Part shown: piece by piece, positions 1 to 9,337 of the stretch | Position numbering within the stretch: position 1 is the stretch's first letter | How the letters are laid out: each line of letters begins with the position of its first letter | The notes under the pieces: model-generated | Told to the model about the DNA's origin: nothing | Databases searched by the model: none | Seen by the model: only the letters and a program-made list of their open reading frames with translations | Made by a program: the position numbers and the translations under genes | Assembly: GCA_002421805.1 (NCBI GenBank) | Contig: DISM01000001.1 | Coordinates: 158,902-222,901, forward strand | Reading direction: 5' to 3' | Source of the DNA: Candidatus Omnitrophica bacterium UBA6210 | GTDB taxonomy: Bacteria > Omnitrophota > Gorgyraeia > Velamenicoccales > Velamenicoccaceae | Length of the DNA stretch: 64,000 nt

Positions 1-47
1 CGGAGGTCTGCCCTTCCTGGGCGAGGCCTTCCGTCTTTCAGAGCCAT
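1..47 (-). CDS. Possible 5' end of an unidentified gene (partial)
   Basis: An ATG at 47-45 opens a minus-strand frame that runs off the window edge for 15 codons, starting MALKDGRPRPGKGRP. An AAAGGA motif lies a few bases upstream, a plausible ribosome-binding site, and the frame follows folE by about 115 bp on the same strand. Too short to assign to a family; the frame could be spurious. Confidence 0.2.
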   Translation of the reverse strand, partial: MALKDGRPRPGRADL

Positions 48-163
48 TGTATTCCTTTGGCGGCAAGTTTCAAGAAATATTTGGAGGGGCGCGCGGGCCT
101 TCTTCTAAAAAAAGGACCGGATCCTCCGTCGGAGACTCCGGTTCCCGTGAACGCCGGATGTCT

Positions 164-727
164 TTAGCGCCCGCCCTTCATCAAGGCCAGGGTCTCGGCC
201 CTGGTCTTCTCGTTTTCTTTAAAGACACCCCGGACAGCGCTGGTAACGGTGGTAATGCCGGGCTTCTTGATGCCGCGCATGCTCATGCACAAATGTTCAG
301 CTTCGATCACAACCATGACCCCCAGGGGCTGAAGGGTCTCCATGATGATCGTCGCGATCTGGGTCGTTAACCGTTCCTGGACCTGGGGCCTGCGGGAAAG
401 GATCTCAACAACGCGTGCGATCTTGCTTAAGCCCGTCACGCGGCCGCCCTTCGGGATATAGGCGACGTGGGCGCGGCCGATAAACGGCAGCAGATGATGT
501 TCGCATATGGAATAAAGCGGGATATCTTTTAAAAGGACGATCTCCTCGTGCTTCTGGTCCAGGACGACCTCAAGTTCTTTCTTGGGATCGGCCGAAAGGC
601 CCGAGAGGATCTCCTCATACATATCCGCGACGCGTTCAGGGGTCTCCAGCAGGTCCCGCCTTTCCGGGTCTTCCCCGACGGCCTCAAGGATCATCTTAAC
701 GGCTTTGATCAATTTTTTCTTGTCCAT
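164..727 (-). CDS. folE: GTP cyclohydrolase I
   Basis: Converts GTP to 7,8-dihydroneopterin triphosphate, the first step of tetrahydrofolate synthesis, in the cytoplasm. The 187-residue protein is the normal length for the bacterial enzyme. The zinc ligands are visible as Cys75 and His78 in CEHHLLPF and Cys147 in EHLCMSMRG, matching Cys110, His113 and Cys181 of the E. coli enzyme. The GGRVTGLSK segment and the C-terminal TSAVRG segment are also family hallmarks. It lies 12 bp after mnmE and is the last complete gene of a minus-strand operon that also carries folC, so two folate-pathway genes share one transcript. Family assignment is secure. Confidence 0.96.
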   Translation of the reverse strand: MDKKKLIKAVKMILEAVGEDPERRDLLETPERVADMYEEILSGLSADPKKELEVVLDQKHEEIVLLKDIPLYSICEHHLLPFIGRAHVAYIPKGGRVTGLSKIARVVEILSRRPQVQERLTTQIATIIMETLQPLGVMVVIEAEHLCMSMRGIKKPGITTVTSAVRGVFKENEKTRAETLALMKGGR

Positions 728-739
728 GTCGTCCTCGTT

Positions 740-2179
740 TTATTTGCCGATGCAGAATTTTGAAAAAATAACATCCAGGACATCTTCGCGAAAGACCTCC
801 CCCGTCAACTCTCCGAGGCCGTCGGCCGCGCGGCGCAGGTCCGCGGCGGCGAATTCCGGAGAAAGGCCCTTCTGTAAAGAATCGATCGACCGCTCCAGCG
901 ATGCGGCGGCATCTTTAAGGATACCAATATGGCGGACATTGGAAACCAATACGTCCGCAGACATCAGGCCGGGATCATGGAACACCGCCTTAAGGATCTC
1001 CTCCTCCAGCCGTGTCATGCCGTCCCCTTTCAGGGCGGAAACCTCCACAAGGGGCCTTGCGCCCAGCAGGGCCTTCATTTTTCCGCGATCGGCCCCGGCC
1101 GGCAGGTCGCTCTTGTTGACGACCCCGACCACCTTTATCGAAGGGCCAAGCTGTGATAAAAGCCTCTCATCCTCGCGCCCCAGCGGCATCGACCCGTCGA
1201 GCACGAACAACAAAAGACCGCAGGTATCGATGGCCTTGCGCGTCCGTTCGAGAGCGAGGCGTTCGATCTCGCCGTGCGCCTCCAGGATCCCCGCCGTATC
1301 CACGAAACAAACCGCCAGCCCCTTGATCGAAACGCACTCTTCGATGGTATCGCGCGTCGTGCCCGCGATGGCCGTCACGATCGCCCGCTCGGTCTTCAGG
1401 AGCGCGTTGAGCAAAGACGATTTCCCGGCGTTGGGCCGTCCATAGATCACGACCTTGAGCCCTTCGCGGATGATCCTGCCGCAAAAGCTCCCCTCCAGAA
1501 GGTGCTTGAGTTCATCCAGGATCCCCGTCAAGGCGGCCCGAGCCGCAGCGTCGGGGGCGAAAGAAAGTTCTTCTTCGGAAAAATCAAGCCGCGCCTCGAT
1601 GTCCGCCAGGACATCGACCATCCGGCGGCGCAGGGCCTTCATCCTGCGGGAGAGCTCGCCGGAAAGCTGCGTCAGGCTGTTCTTCAGGGCCAGGTCGCTC
1701 TTGGCCTGGATAATATCCAGAACCGCCTCCGCCTGGGCGAGGTCCAGCCGGCCGTTCAGAAATGCCCGTCTGGTGAATTCGCCGGGATCGGCAACCCTCG
1801 CCCCCTTCTCCAACAACAACTCCAGGATAACGGACAAGACCCGCGGCCCGCCGTGGGAATTGATCTCAACGACATCCTCGCGCGTATAGCTGTGCGGAGA
1901 ACGCATCAGGGAAACGACGACCTCATCCACGACCATCTCGGGAGAGGCCTGCGGGGTCCGGCCGGCGCGCTCGAACGCCTCCTTGTCCTTCACGATCCAG
2001 CCGTAACAGATAGAAAATGTCCGCGCGGCAGACAACGGCTTTCCTCTTTTCGATGAAAAAACCGCGTCGGCAACGGCAACGGCCCCGGCGCCGCTCAAGC
2101 GCACGATCCCCACGGCCCCCTGTCCGACGGGCGTGGCGATCGCAGCGATCGTATCGGTCGCAGGCACTAATGCTGCCAT
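740..2179 (-). CDS. mnmE: tRNA uridine-5-carboxymethylaminomethyl GTPase MnmE
   Basis: With MnmG (not in this window) it modifies U34 of tRNAs reading two-family-box codons. The order is an N-terminal tetrahydrofolate-binding domain (about 1-120), a helical domain, and an inserted G domain with P-loop GRPNAGKS at 247-254, IAGTTRDT at 271-278 and DTAG at 294-297, followed by an NKSD motif. It ends in CIGK, the C-terminal cysteine motif needed for modification. At 479 residues it is slightly longer than the usual 450-460. Its start overlaps the end of folC by 13 bp, implying translational coupling. MnmE uses a folate one-carbon donor, which fits its place between folC and folE. Confidence 0.96.
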   Translation of the reverse strand: MAALVPATDTIAAIATPVGQGAVGIVRLSGAGAVAVADAVFSSKRGKPLSAARTFSICYGWIVKDKEAFERAGRTPQASPEMVVDEVVVSLMRSPHSYTREDVVEINSHGGPRVLSVILELLLEKGARVADPGEFTRRAFLNGRLDLAQAEAVLDIIQAKSDLALKNSLTQLSGELSRRMKALRRRMVDVLADIEARLDFSEEELSFAPDAAARAALTGILDELKHLLEGSFCGRIIREGLKVVIYGRPNAGKSSLLNALLKTERAIVTAIAGTTRDTIEECVSIKGLAVCFVDTAGILEAHGEIERLALERTRKAIDTCGLLLFVLDGSMPLGREDERLLSQLGPSIKVVGVVNKSDLPAGADRGKMKALLGARPLVEVSALKGDGMTRLEEEILKAVFHDPGLMSADVLVSNVRHIGILKDAAASLERSIDSLQKGLSPEFAAADLRRAADGLGELTGEVFREDVLDVIFSKFCIGK

Positions 2180-3543
2180 AAAGACCTGGCCTCCCCGACG
2201 ACAAAAAGGGACCCCGTGATCACGGCCACTTCCTGGGGCCGCATCTGGCGGTTCAGGATATCCAGGGCCTCTTCCACGGAATGTGTCACGACGGGCGCCT
2301 GCCTGCTAAAAAGACCTTTCAGGTGTTTTTCGGGATCCGCCGCCCGGGGATGATTGGCCTTTGTAAGGATCACACGGTCCGCCATGGGCCCCAGGAGCTC
2401 CGAGAGCCCCTTCAAGTCCTTGTCCGACGAAGCGCCGAAGACAAGCCACTTTTTGAAACCTTCAAATTCTTTCCCGATGAAACGGGCCAGGCGATAAGCC
2501 GATTCCCTGTTGTGGGCGCCGTCCAGGATGATGAAGGGCTGGGTTGAAACCACCTCCAGCCGGCCGGGCCAGTAAGCGCTCTTCAGGCCCGACGCCATCG
2601 CCTCGACGCCGACGCGTATCCCGTGGAGGCCCAGCGCCTCAACCGCGGCCAGCGCCGCGGAGGCATTGGTAAGCTGGTGTTCTCCCAGCATCCGGATGTC
2701 AAAAAAATGAGAGCTCCCATTGAGCCCCCGGTAAAAGAACCGCTGGGTCAAAAGATCGTGCGATATCTGTTTGCAGCGGAAATCCTTGTTCATCATAAAA
2801 AACATCGTGCCGAGCGACCGGCACTGCCGCCGGATCACCTGGGCCGCCTCCTTCATCTGGGAGGCGCTGACGCAGATACCGAAGCCCTCGGAGGTCTGCC
2901 TGTTGGCGTCCTTAATGATGCCGGCTTTTTCAAAGGCGATCTCGGGCAGCGTATTGCCCAGGATATATTCGTGATCGTAGCTGATCGGGGTGATGACGGT
3001 GACCAGGGACGGCGCCGTATTCGTGGCATCCAGCCGCCCCCCCAGACCCGTCTCCAGGACGACGATATCCGTCTTTCTGTCGGCGAAATATTTAAACGCC
3101 ATCGCCGTCAAGACTTCGAAAAATGTCAAAGGACCGCCGGATGACGAAGAACGCTCCAATGACTCAAGCGCGCCCATCATGCTTTCCAAGAGACCGGCAA
3201 AATCATTCTTAAGGATCATCCCCGGAAACATCGTATGGTCTTCCGCCGTATGGCTCGGGTCGAGGATGCGGATGCGCTCCCGCATATCGTGCAGATGCGG
3301 CGAGGTGTAAAGGCCTGCGCGATAGCCGGCCTCGCGAAGGATCTGCGCGATAAAACAGGACGTAGAACCTTTTCCCTTTGTGCCGGCGACATGAATGACG
3401 GACAGCGCGTTCTGGGGATTTCCAATCAGCTGCAGGAAGGCCACCATCCGCTCGAGCTTGAACACCGTCCGGTAGGCTTCCGGCGGACGGCGCTCATAAT
3501 TGATCAGCTTTTCTAAATACGCCAGGGCGCTTTCGTAGGTCAT
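2167..3543 (-). CDS. folC: Folylpolyglutamate synthase / dihydrofolate synthase
   Basis: Adds glutamate to dihydropteroate and to reduced folates. This Mur-ligase-superfamily protein has 458 residues. The ATP-binding loop GTKGKGS is at residues 54-60 after HVA, and the family segment with SYDHEYILGNT and FEKAGIIK follows in the middle domain; the C-terminal domain carries the ILDGAHN motif. It overlaps mnmE by 13 bp and follows purH by 93 bp in the same operon. Both synthase activities are common in bacterial FolC; whether this one is bifunctional cannot be read from the sequence. Confidence 0.94.
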   Translation of the reverse strand: MTYESALAYLEKLINYERRPPEAYRTVFKLERMVAFLQLIGNPQNALSVIHVAGTKGKGSTSCFIAQILREAGYRAGLYTSPHLHDMRERIRILDPSHTAEDHTMFPGMILKNDFAGLLESMMGALESLERSSSSGGPLTFFEVLTAMAFKYFADRKTDIVVLETGLGGRLDATNTAPSLVTVITPISYDHEYILGNTLPEIAFEKAGIIKDANRQTSEGFGICVSASQMKEAAQVIRRQCRSLGTMFFMMNKDFRCKQISHDLLTQRFFYRGLNGSSHFFDIRMLGEHQLTNASAALAAVEALGLHGIRVGVEAMASGLKSAYWPGRLEVVSTQPFIILDGAHNRESAYRLARFIGKEFEGFKKWLVFGASSDKDLKGLSELLGPMADRVILTKANHPRAADPEKHLKGLFSRQAPVVTHSVEEALDILNRQMRPQEVAVITGSLFVVGEARSLWQH

Positions 3544-3636
3544 AGATGAGCCACGACTTTTTAAGGTCTCGAGGCCGCAATCCGGGAATCCGAAATCGTC
3601 TTATGAACGGATAACGGGTTTCGGATCTCGTAAAAT

Positions 3637-5202
3637 TCAATGTTTGAAATGCCTGACGCCTGTGAACACCATGGCGATCCGGGCTTTGTCGGCGGCGCGG
3701 ATAATCTCTTCGTCGGCGATGGAACCGCCGGGCTGGATGACGGCCCTGATCCCCGCTTTTTTGGCCAAGGCAACGTTATCGGATTTAGGAAAGAAGGCGT
3801 CGCTCGCCAGGACCGCGCCATGGCTGCGCCGGCCCGCTCTTTTGACGGCCATGAACATCGAGTCCACGCGGCTGGTCTCGCCCATGCCGATCCCGACGGT
3901 CGCTGTGCCGCGCGCCAGGACGATCGCATTGGACTTGACATGCTTGACGACCTCCCAGGCGAACAACAAGGAAGCCATCTGCGCCCGCGTCGGTTTCCTG
4001 CGTGTCACGACCTTAAGGTCCCTGACCGCAACGTCGCCTTCATCCCTGTCCTGGACGAGGAAACCGCCGTCGATCCTTTTGGCGTCCCACACCTGAGGGT
4101 CCGCGGAAACCCCGACGGACATCTGCAGGAGACGCAGGTTCTTTTTGCCCTTGAGCAATGCGAGGGCCTCCGGGTCATACGCAGGCGCCAGGACGCATTC
4201 CAGAAATCCGCTCTTCAGGAGCGCCCGCGCCGTCTTCGCATCCACCATCCTGTTCAAACCGACAATGCCGCCGAAAGCCGAAAGCGGATCGCTCTGCCAC
4301 GCGTCGTGAAAGGCGCGCGCCAGGGTCGCGGCCTGGGCCACACCCGCCGGGTTCGTATGCTTGACGACACAGGCGCAGGGCCTGCTGAAACCCCTGAGAT
4401 TCTCCAGGGCGGCGTTCAAATCCAGATAATTATTAAAAGAGAGTTCTTTGCCGTGGAGCTGCACGGCATTGACCAGGGTGGCAGCGGACTCCGACCCAAG
4501 CCAGCGGTAGAGACCGGCCTTCTGATGGGGGTTTTCTCCATAGCGCAGCGACGCCGCCCTGGACAAGGACGCATCCAGGCGCTCGGCAAGCCGGTCCTGC
4601 GGAGCCGCTCCCTGCGGCCCTTTCAAATATCGCGTAATGGCCGCGTCGTAGCGCGCCGTCAACTCAAAAACGTCCGCAGCCAGCCCCCTCAAGAGCGAGA
4701 CGGGCAGGCAACCGTTGTTCTCCTTCAACGCCTTGATGATCGACGGATACGCCTGCGGCCGGCAGACAACGGCGACAGAGGCATGATTTTTTGCGGCGGA
4801 ACGCAGCATCGACGGCCCGCCGATATCGATATTCTCAATCGCCTCCTGGTCGGAAACGCCGGCCCTGGAAACGGTCTTTTCAAAAGGATAGAGGTTGACC
4901 ACGACCATGTCGATCAGGCCGATCCCGCAGCTTTCTACCTGTTTCAAATGCTCGGGGTTGTCGCGCCGCGCCAGAAGGCCGCCGTGGATCTTCGGATGCA
5001 GGGTCTTGACACGGCCGTCGAGCATTTCAGGAAAGCCCGTGTAATCCGACATCTCGATGACAGGGATCCCCGCTTCCTTCAGGGCCCTGGCTGTGCCGCC
5101 GGTCGAAACAATCTCAACGCCGAAATCCTTCAGGACTCCCGCAAGATCGACGACGCCCGTCTTATCCGAAACGCTGATCAACGCTCTTTTAATCTTCAGC
5201 AC
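3637..5202 (-). CDS. purH: Bifunctional AICAR formyltransferase / IMP cyclohydrolase
   Basis: Catalyses the last two steps of IMP synthesis, transferring a formyl group from 10-formyl-THF to AICAR and closing the ring. The 521-residue protein is normal length. The N-terminal MGS-like cyclohydrolase domain (about 1-145) has the STGGTA and KTLHPKIHGG segments. The AICAR transformylase domain has KHTNPAGVA with Lys281-His282, the catalytic pair, and RYGENPHQ upstream. It lies 41 bp after the YchF-like gene and 93 bp before folC. Folate supply and folate use therefore sit in one operon. Confidence 0.97.
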   Translation of the reverse strand: MLKIKRALISVSDKTGVVDLAGVLKDFGVEIVSTGGTARALKEAGIPVIEMSDYTGFPEMLDGRVKTLHPKIHGGLLARRDNPEHLKQVESCGIGLIDMVVVNLYPFEKTVSRAGVSDQEAIENIDIGGPSMLRSAAKNHASVAVVCRPQAYPSIIKALKENNGCLPVSLLRGLAADVFELTARYDAAITRYLKGPQGAAPQDRLAERLDASLSRAASLRYGENPHQKAGLYRWLGSESAATLVNAVQLHGKELSFNNYLDLNAALENLRGFSRPCACVVKHTNPAGVAQAATLARAFHDAWQSDPLSAFGGIVGLNRMVDAKTARALLKSGFLECVLAPAYDPEALALLKGKKNLRLLQMSVGVSADPQVWDAKRIDGGFLVQDRDEGDVAVRDLKVVTRRKPTRAQMASLLFAWEVVKHVKSNAIVLARGTATVGIGMGETSRVDSMFMAVKRAGRRSHGAVLASDAFFPKSDNVALAKKAGIRAVIQPGGSIADEEIIRAADKARIAMVFTGVRHFKH

Positions 5203-5243
5203 ATGCTCTCCATTTCTCTCTGTTCTCTATTATCTCTAGAAAG

Positions 5244-5945
5244 TTACACGCTGAATTTGAATTCTATGACATCGCCGTCTTTGACGACATAATCCTTCTC
5301 TTCCTGGCGCAGGAGGCCGGAGGACTTGGCCTGGTGGACGTTGCCCGTCTTCACTAACGCGTCGTAATCCATGACCTCGGCCCGGATGAAACCTCTGGCG
5401 ATATCCGAATGGATGGCCTCCGCGGCCTCGACGGCCGTCGCACCTTTGCGGATCTCCCAGGCGCGGGCCTCCTTGTCGCCGCCGGTCAGAAAACAGATCA
5501 TCCCCGCCTCGTCATAGGCCTGACGCGCCACAGACGCGACATCGGCCATCCGGGCTTCCGGGACAAAAATAACGGGTTTGACGGAAACAAAATTATTATT
5601 GGCCAGCCACTTCTTTTCCTCGGCGGAGAAATCGCCCAAAGACAGGGGTGTCTCTTTCTCCAGGTATTTTTGAGCGCGCTCCAAAAGCGCCTTCTCCTGG
5701 TCCGGAGGCTGCCTCTCAAGCTTGCCCTCCAGGATCTCCATATCGAGGATCAAAAGATCCAGCCGCTTGCCTTCGGGACAGACGATCGCGTCCGCGGTCT
5801 TCAGGTCCTTCTCTGTGACGAACTCCATCTGGACCTGCGTCACCTTCTTGGCCCGATAAAGTTCCTCTATTTTTTTCAAGCGGGGTTCGACAAGCGCCTT
5901 TTTGCCGAAAGGAAAATCTGGGGCGCCGAAAACACAGGCTTTCAT
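5244..5945 (-). CDS. YchF-like protein lacking the GTPase core (TGS/DUF933 domain)
   Basis: The last ~85 residues match the C-terminal TGS-like domain of the YchF/OLA1 ATPase: WEIRKGATAVEAAEAIHSD, then GFIRAEV and KDYVVKDGDVIEFKF. A helical, coiled-coil-like middle part (about 70-115) resembles the YchF coiled coil. The protein has only 233 residues against about 360 for YchF. The N-terminus begins MKACVFGAPDFPFGKK, where YchF would have its G1 P-loop; no GxxNxGKS, G3 or NxxE motif is seen. It starts 1 bp after the EF-G-like stop, so it is probably translated with that gene. A nucleotide-independent ribosome-associated role is possible but not shown. Confidence 0.8.
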   Translation of the reverse strand: MKACVFGAPDFPFGKKALVEPRLKKIEELYRAKKVTQVQMEFVTEKDLKTADAIVCPEGKRLDLLILDMEILEGKLERQPPDQEKALLERAQKYLEKETPLSLGDFSAEEKKWLANNNFVSVKPVIFVPEARMADVASVARQAYDEAGMICFLTGGDKEARAWEIRKGATAVEAAEAIHSDIARGFIRAEVMDYDALVKTGNVHQAKSSGLLRQEEKDYVVKDGDVIEFKFSV

Positions 5946-5946
5946 A

Positions 5947-7905
5947 TTACTCCTCTTCGTGTTTGTGGCGAGGATTCTGGGCGACGATCCCCTGGGAGAT
6001 CTTCGCCGGGACCTCTTCGTAGGAAGAAAAATGCATCGTGTAGCTGCCTCTGCCGCCGGTCATGGAACGCAGGTCCGTGGCATAACGGAACATCTCGGCC
6101 AGGGGCACGAGGGCTTTGATGGTCTGGTTCTTGCCGCGCGCCTCGACGCCGAGGACCCGCCCGCGCCTGGAATTGAGGTCTGCGGGGATGGACCCCATGC
6201 ACTCCTCGGGAACGGTGATCTCGACTTCCATGATCGGCTCAAGCAGGATCGGCTGGGCCTCCATCGCCGCCTTGCGGAACGCAAGGGCGCCGGCGATCTG
6301 AAAAGCCATGTCGGACGAATCCACATCATGATAGGACCCGTCATAAGCGGTCGCGCGCACGCCCACCATCGGGAACGACGTGATGACCCCGCCGACCATG
6401 GCGTTGTGCACGCCTTTCTCGACGGAAGGGATAAAATTGCGCGGGATCGCGCCGCCGACGATCTTATCCACAAACTCAAAATCCTTGCCGCGTTCCAAAG
6501 GCGCCACCTCAAGCCACACATCGCCGTATTGGCCGCGGCCGCCGGACTGTTTTTTGTGTTTTCCCTGGGCCTTGGCTGCCTTTTTGATCGTCTCCTTGTA
6601 TGGCACCTTGGGGGTCCCGATCTCCACCTCGACGTGATAACGCTCTTTCAGACGCTTGACCATCACATCGATATGCTGGTCCCCGAGACCCGAGATGATC
6701 GTCTCCTTGGTCTGTGTATCCCGGGAGATCTTGAACGTCGGATCCGATGCGCAAAGCTTGGCCAAGGCCTCCGAGATCTTCTCTTCGTCCTGTCGGGTCT
6801 TGGGCTTGATGGAAGAAGAAAAGACCGGCTCCGGAAAAACGACCGGCGCGAAAATAACCTGCTGTTTCTCGTCAGCCAGGCTGTCCCCCAGAAAAGTCTC
6901 CTTGAGTTTTGCCACGGCCACAATGTCGCCGCACGAAGCCGACGCGACCGGCCGCTGCTCCTTGCCCTGCAGAAGGATCAACTGGCCGATCCTCTCTTTT
7001 GAGCTGTGGGTCACATTATAAAAACCCGTATTGCCTGCCAGGGTGCCGGCAAAAATCCTAAAAATCGTCAGCTGGCCGACAAAAGGGTCCACGACGGATT
7101 TAAACACAAAAGCGGCGAAAGGCGCATCTTCGGAAAGCTTAAGCTCGCGTGCCTCGTTTGTCTGGGCATCGGTCGCGACGACCGCCGGCCGTTCCACGGG
7201 CGAAGGCAGGTAATCCACGATAAAATCCAGGAGTTCCTTCGTGCCTTTGCCCGTCAAGGCCGAACCCGTGATCACAGGATAAATCTTTCCCTTTGCGATC
7301 GCGTCTTTCAGGGCCTTCTTGAGCTCCTCTTCCTTGATCTCCTTGCCTTCCAGATAACGCTCCAGGAGTTCATCGTTGGTCTCGGTGATCGTCTCCTTCA
7401 ATTCCGCCGAGATGGGAAAAGAAATAACGGCCGCGGCCTTAGAAAATCTCTCCTGGATCTCCTTGACAACCTGGTCACAATTGACGTTCTCCTTGTCGAT
7501 CTTGTTGATAAAGATCAAACGCGGCAGCTTCAGCTCCTCTAAGGCGTCCCAGGCCCGTTCGGTACCGACCTCAACGCCGCCGGACGCGTCCACAACCAGG
7601 ATGCCGGCATCGACCGCGCGCACGGCCCCGAGCATGTCTGCGGCAAAGTCCGCGTAACCGGGCGTGTCCACCATCTGAACAAAGTGGTTGCGCCAGGACA
7701 GATGACACAGGCTGGAATTGATCGAATTTTTGCGCTGGATCTCATCGGGGTTATAGTCGCTCGTCGTATTGCCTTCGGCGACAGAACCCTTGCGGGAAAT
7801 AGCCCCTGCGGCGAAAAGAAGGGCTTCCACCAACGTGGTCTTTCCGGCTTGGGCATGAGACACAAAAACAACAGTTCTTTTGGCATCAGGCTTGACGTTA
7901 TCCAT
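5947..7905 (-). CDS. Elongation factor G-like translational GTPase
   Basis: A 652-residue EF-G-family protein with GTPase, beta-barrel and EF-G III-V domains. The P-loop is SHAQAGKT (16-23), switch II is DTPGYADF (80-87), and FINKID supplies the guanine-specificity motif. Canonical EF-G has DTPGHVDF, with a catalytic histidine where this protein has tyrosine. That substitution is typical of the EF-G-like paralogue group, not the main translocase. It is the first gene of the operon, with a good ribosome-binding site (AGGGGAG) and a strong promoter at 8027-8055. Its cellular role is not established; an ordinary fusA is expected elsewhere in the genome. Confidence 0.88.
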   Translation of the reverse strand: MDNVKPDAKRTVVFVSHAQAGKTTLVEALLFAAGAISRKGSVAEGNTTSDYNPDEIQRKNSINSSLCHLSWRNHFVQMVDTPGYADFAADMLGAVRAVDAGILVVDASGGVEVGTERAWDALEELKLPRLIFINKIDKENVNCDQVVKEIQERFSKAAAVISFPISAELKETITETNDELLERYLEGKEIKEEELKKALKDAIAKGKIYPVITGSALTGKGTKELLDFIVDYLPSPVERPAVVATDAQTNEARELKLSEDAPFAAFVFKSVVDPFVGQLTIFRIFAGTLAGNTGFYNVTHSSKERIGQLILLQGKEQRPVASASCGDIVAVAKLKETFLGDSLADEKQQVIFAPVVFPEPVFSSSIKPKTRQDEEKISEALAKLCASDPTFKISRDTQTKETIISGLGDQHIDVMVKRLKERYHVEVEIGTPKVPYKETIKKAAKAQGKHKKQSGGRGQYGDVWLEVAPLERGKDFEFVDKIVGGAIPRNFIPSVEKGVHNAMVGGVITSFPMVGVRATAYDGSYHDVDSSDMAFQIAGALAFRKAAMEAQPILLEPIMEVEITVPEECMGSIPADLNSRRGRVLGVEARGKNQTIKALVPLAEMFRYATDLRSMTGGRGSYTMHFSSYEEVPAKISQGIVAQNPRHKHEEE

Positions 7906-8026
7906 TTCTTATCTCCCCTCTTTTACAGATTGAATAAGAAAGATTAGGCGAGGCCTCGTAGACCCTTTTCTTCGTTCTCGCAGGAAAAGATCAGCAACTG
8001 TTTGCCGTAAAAAACGTTAGGTTCCT

Positions 8027-8055
8027 ATTATAAAGGATAAACCCCGATGCGTCAA
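8027..8055 (-). promoter_or_regulatory. Sigma70-type promoter of the EF-G-like/purH/fol operon
   Basis: On the minus strand, TTGACG (8055-8050) and TATAAT (8032-8027) are separated by exactly 17 bp. A start site near 8020 would give a leader of about 115 nt before the EF-G-like start codon. This is one of the two best promoter matches seen in the window. Confidence 0.82.
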
Positions 8056-8105
8056 TGGAGCCGTCATCAAGGTCGCAAGAAAGGCGGAGAAAGGCCGGAA
8101 AACCC

Positions 8106-8138
8106 AAAAAAAGCCCCCTTTTTATCAAAAGGGGGCTT
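8106..8138 (-). terminator. Rho-independent terminator after kamA
   Basis: A perfect 12-bp inverted repeat (8111-8122 with 8127-8138, loop TATC) is followed on the minus strand by seven T. It lies 22 bp after the kamA stop and upstream of the next promoter, so it separates the two transcription units. Confidence 0.92.
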
Positions 8139-8159
8139 GTCATCACGAAAAAACCGCGG

Positions 8160-9311
8160 TTATTCTACGTAGGTATAGATCTTACCTTTATAATTACGCA
8201 GCACATGCTTGCCTTTATCCTGCGAGATCAGGTAGCTGGGGCCCACAGGGATCTTGCCGCCCCCTCCCGGGGCATCCACCACGTAGGTCGGAACAGCGTA
8301 GCCGGACGTGAAACCGCGCAATTTCTCAATGATATTGATGCCCACCGCCACGGGCGTCCGGAAATGCGCCGTCCCCTTGACCGGGTCACACTGATAAATG
8401 TAATACGGCCGCACGCGCACCTTCAGGAGCTCATGCATGAGCTTCCTCATGATATAAGGCTTATCGTTGATGCCTTTCAGGAGCACGGTCTGACTGCCCA
8501 GGGGGATGCCCGCATCGGCCAACATATCCAGGGCCGCCTTGCAACGCCGCGAGATCTCCTTGGGATGGTTAAAATGAATGCTGATCCAGAGCGGCGAATA
8601 TTTTTTGAGCATCATGGTCAGGGATTCCGTGATCCTCTGTGGAAGGGTGACCGGGACGCGCGTGCCCAGGCGGACAAATTCCACGTGCGGAATGCTTTTG
8701 ACCTTCTTGATGATCTCCTCAAGTTCATTGTCTTCCAGCATCAGGGGATCGCCGCCGGAGATCAAGACATCGCGGATCTTCTTATTGGAGCGGATATAAT
8801 CCACGGCCGCGTCGAGCGCCTTGGTATTCATGACGCGCGATACCTTCTCGCCCACCAGACGCCTGCGCGTGCAATGGCGGCAATACATGGCGCATTTTTC
8901 CGTACTCAACAAAAGGACCCTGTCGGGATATCTATGGACCAAGCCATTAGCCGGGGAATCGCGGTCTTCCGCGCATGGATCGACGAATTCGTTATTCCCG
9001 AACTGGAATTCCTGTTTTAAGGGAACAGCCTGCCTGCGGATAGGGCACTCAGGATCGTCGGTATCCATCAGGGTCGTCCAATAAGGCGTAATGGCCATGG
9101 ACAACCGGCCGTTGGATTTCCTGATGCCTTCCTCTTCTTCCGGCGTCAGGATGAGGATCTTGGAGATCGCCTCGAGGCTGTGGATGCGGTTATCGATCTG
9201 CCAGTGCCAATCTTCCCACAATTCTTCCGGGACATCTTTCCAGAGCGCGATCTTGCGGTAATCGCCGAAACAGATGCGGCGCGTGAACGCCTGCTGTGTC
9301 GCATGCTCCAA
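8160..9311 (-). CDS. kamA: Lysine 2,3-aminomutase family radical SAM enzyme
   Basis: Radical SAM, PLP-dependent mutase that converts L-lysine to L-beta-lysine, or acts on a related substrate. The [4Fe-4S] motif CAMYCRHC gives Cys140, Cys144 and Cys147. The PLP lysine is in DAPGGGGKIP (Lys353). With 383 residues it is nearer lysine 2,3-aminomutase than the shorter EpmB, and no EF-P or ablB gene is nearby. No ATG start fits: the frame here opens with TTG at 9311, but a perfect AAGGAGG (9344-9338) lies 5 bp before an in-frame CTG at 9332, which would add seven residues. Its leader carries a structured element (9338-9471) and a tandem copy. Confidence 0.93.
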   Translation of the reverse strand: MEHATQQAFTRRICFGDYRKIALWKDVPEELWEDWHWQIDNRIHSLEAISKILILTPEEEEGIRKSNGRLSMAITPYWTTLMDTDDPECPIRRQAVPLKQEFQFGNNEFVDPCAEDRDSPANGLVHRYPDRVLLLSTEKCAMYCRHCTRRRLVGEKVSRVMNTKALDAAVDYIRSNKKIRDVLISGGDPLMLEDNELEEIIKKVKSIPHVEFVRLGTRVPVTLPQRITESLTMMLKKYSPLWISIHFNHPKEISRRCKAALDMLADAGIPLGSQTVLLKGINDKPYIMRKLMHELLKVRVRPYYIYQCDPVKGTAHFRTPVAVGINIIEKLRGFTSGYAVPTYVVDAPGGGGKIPVGPSYLISQDKGKHVLRNYKGKIYTYVE

Positions 9312-9337
9312 AGTCTGGGGTTGGCTTGCCAGTTGAC

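Noticed and set aside
3640..5292. Plus-strand 550-codon open frame
   Set aside because: Exactly opposite purH, arginine-, aspartate- and glycine-rich, without any family motif; a by-product of GC-rich codon use on the other strand.
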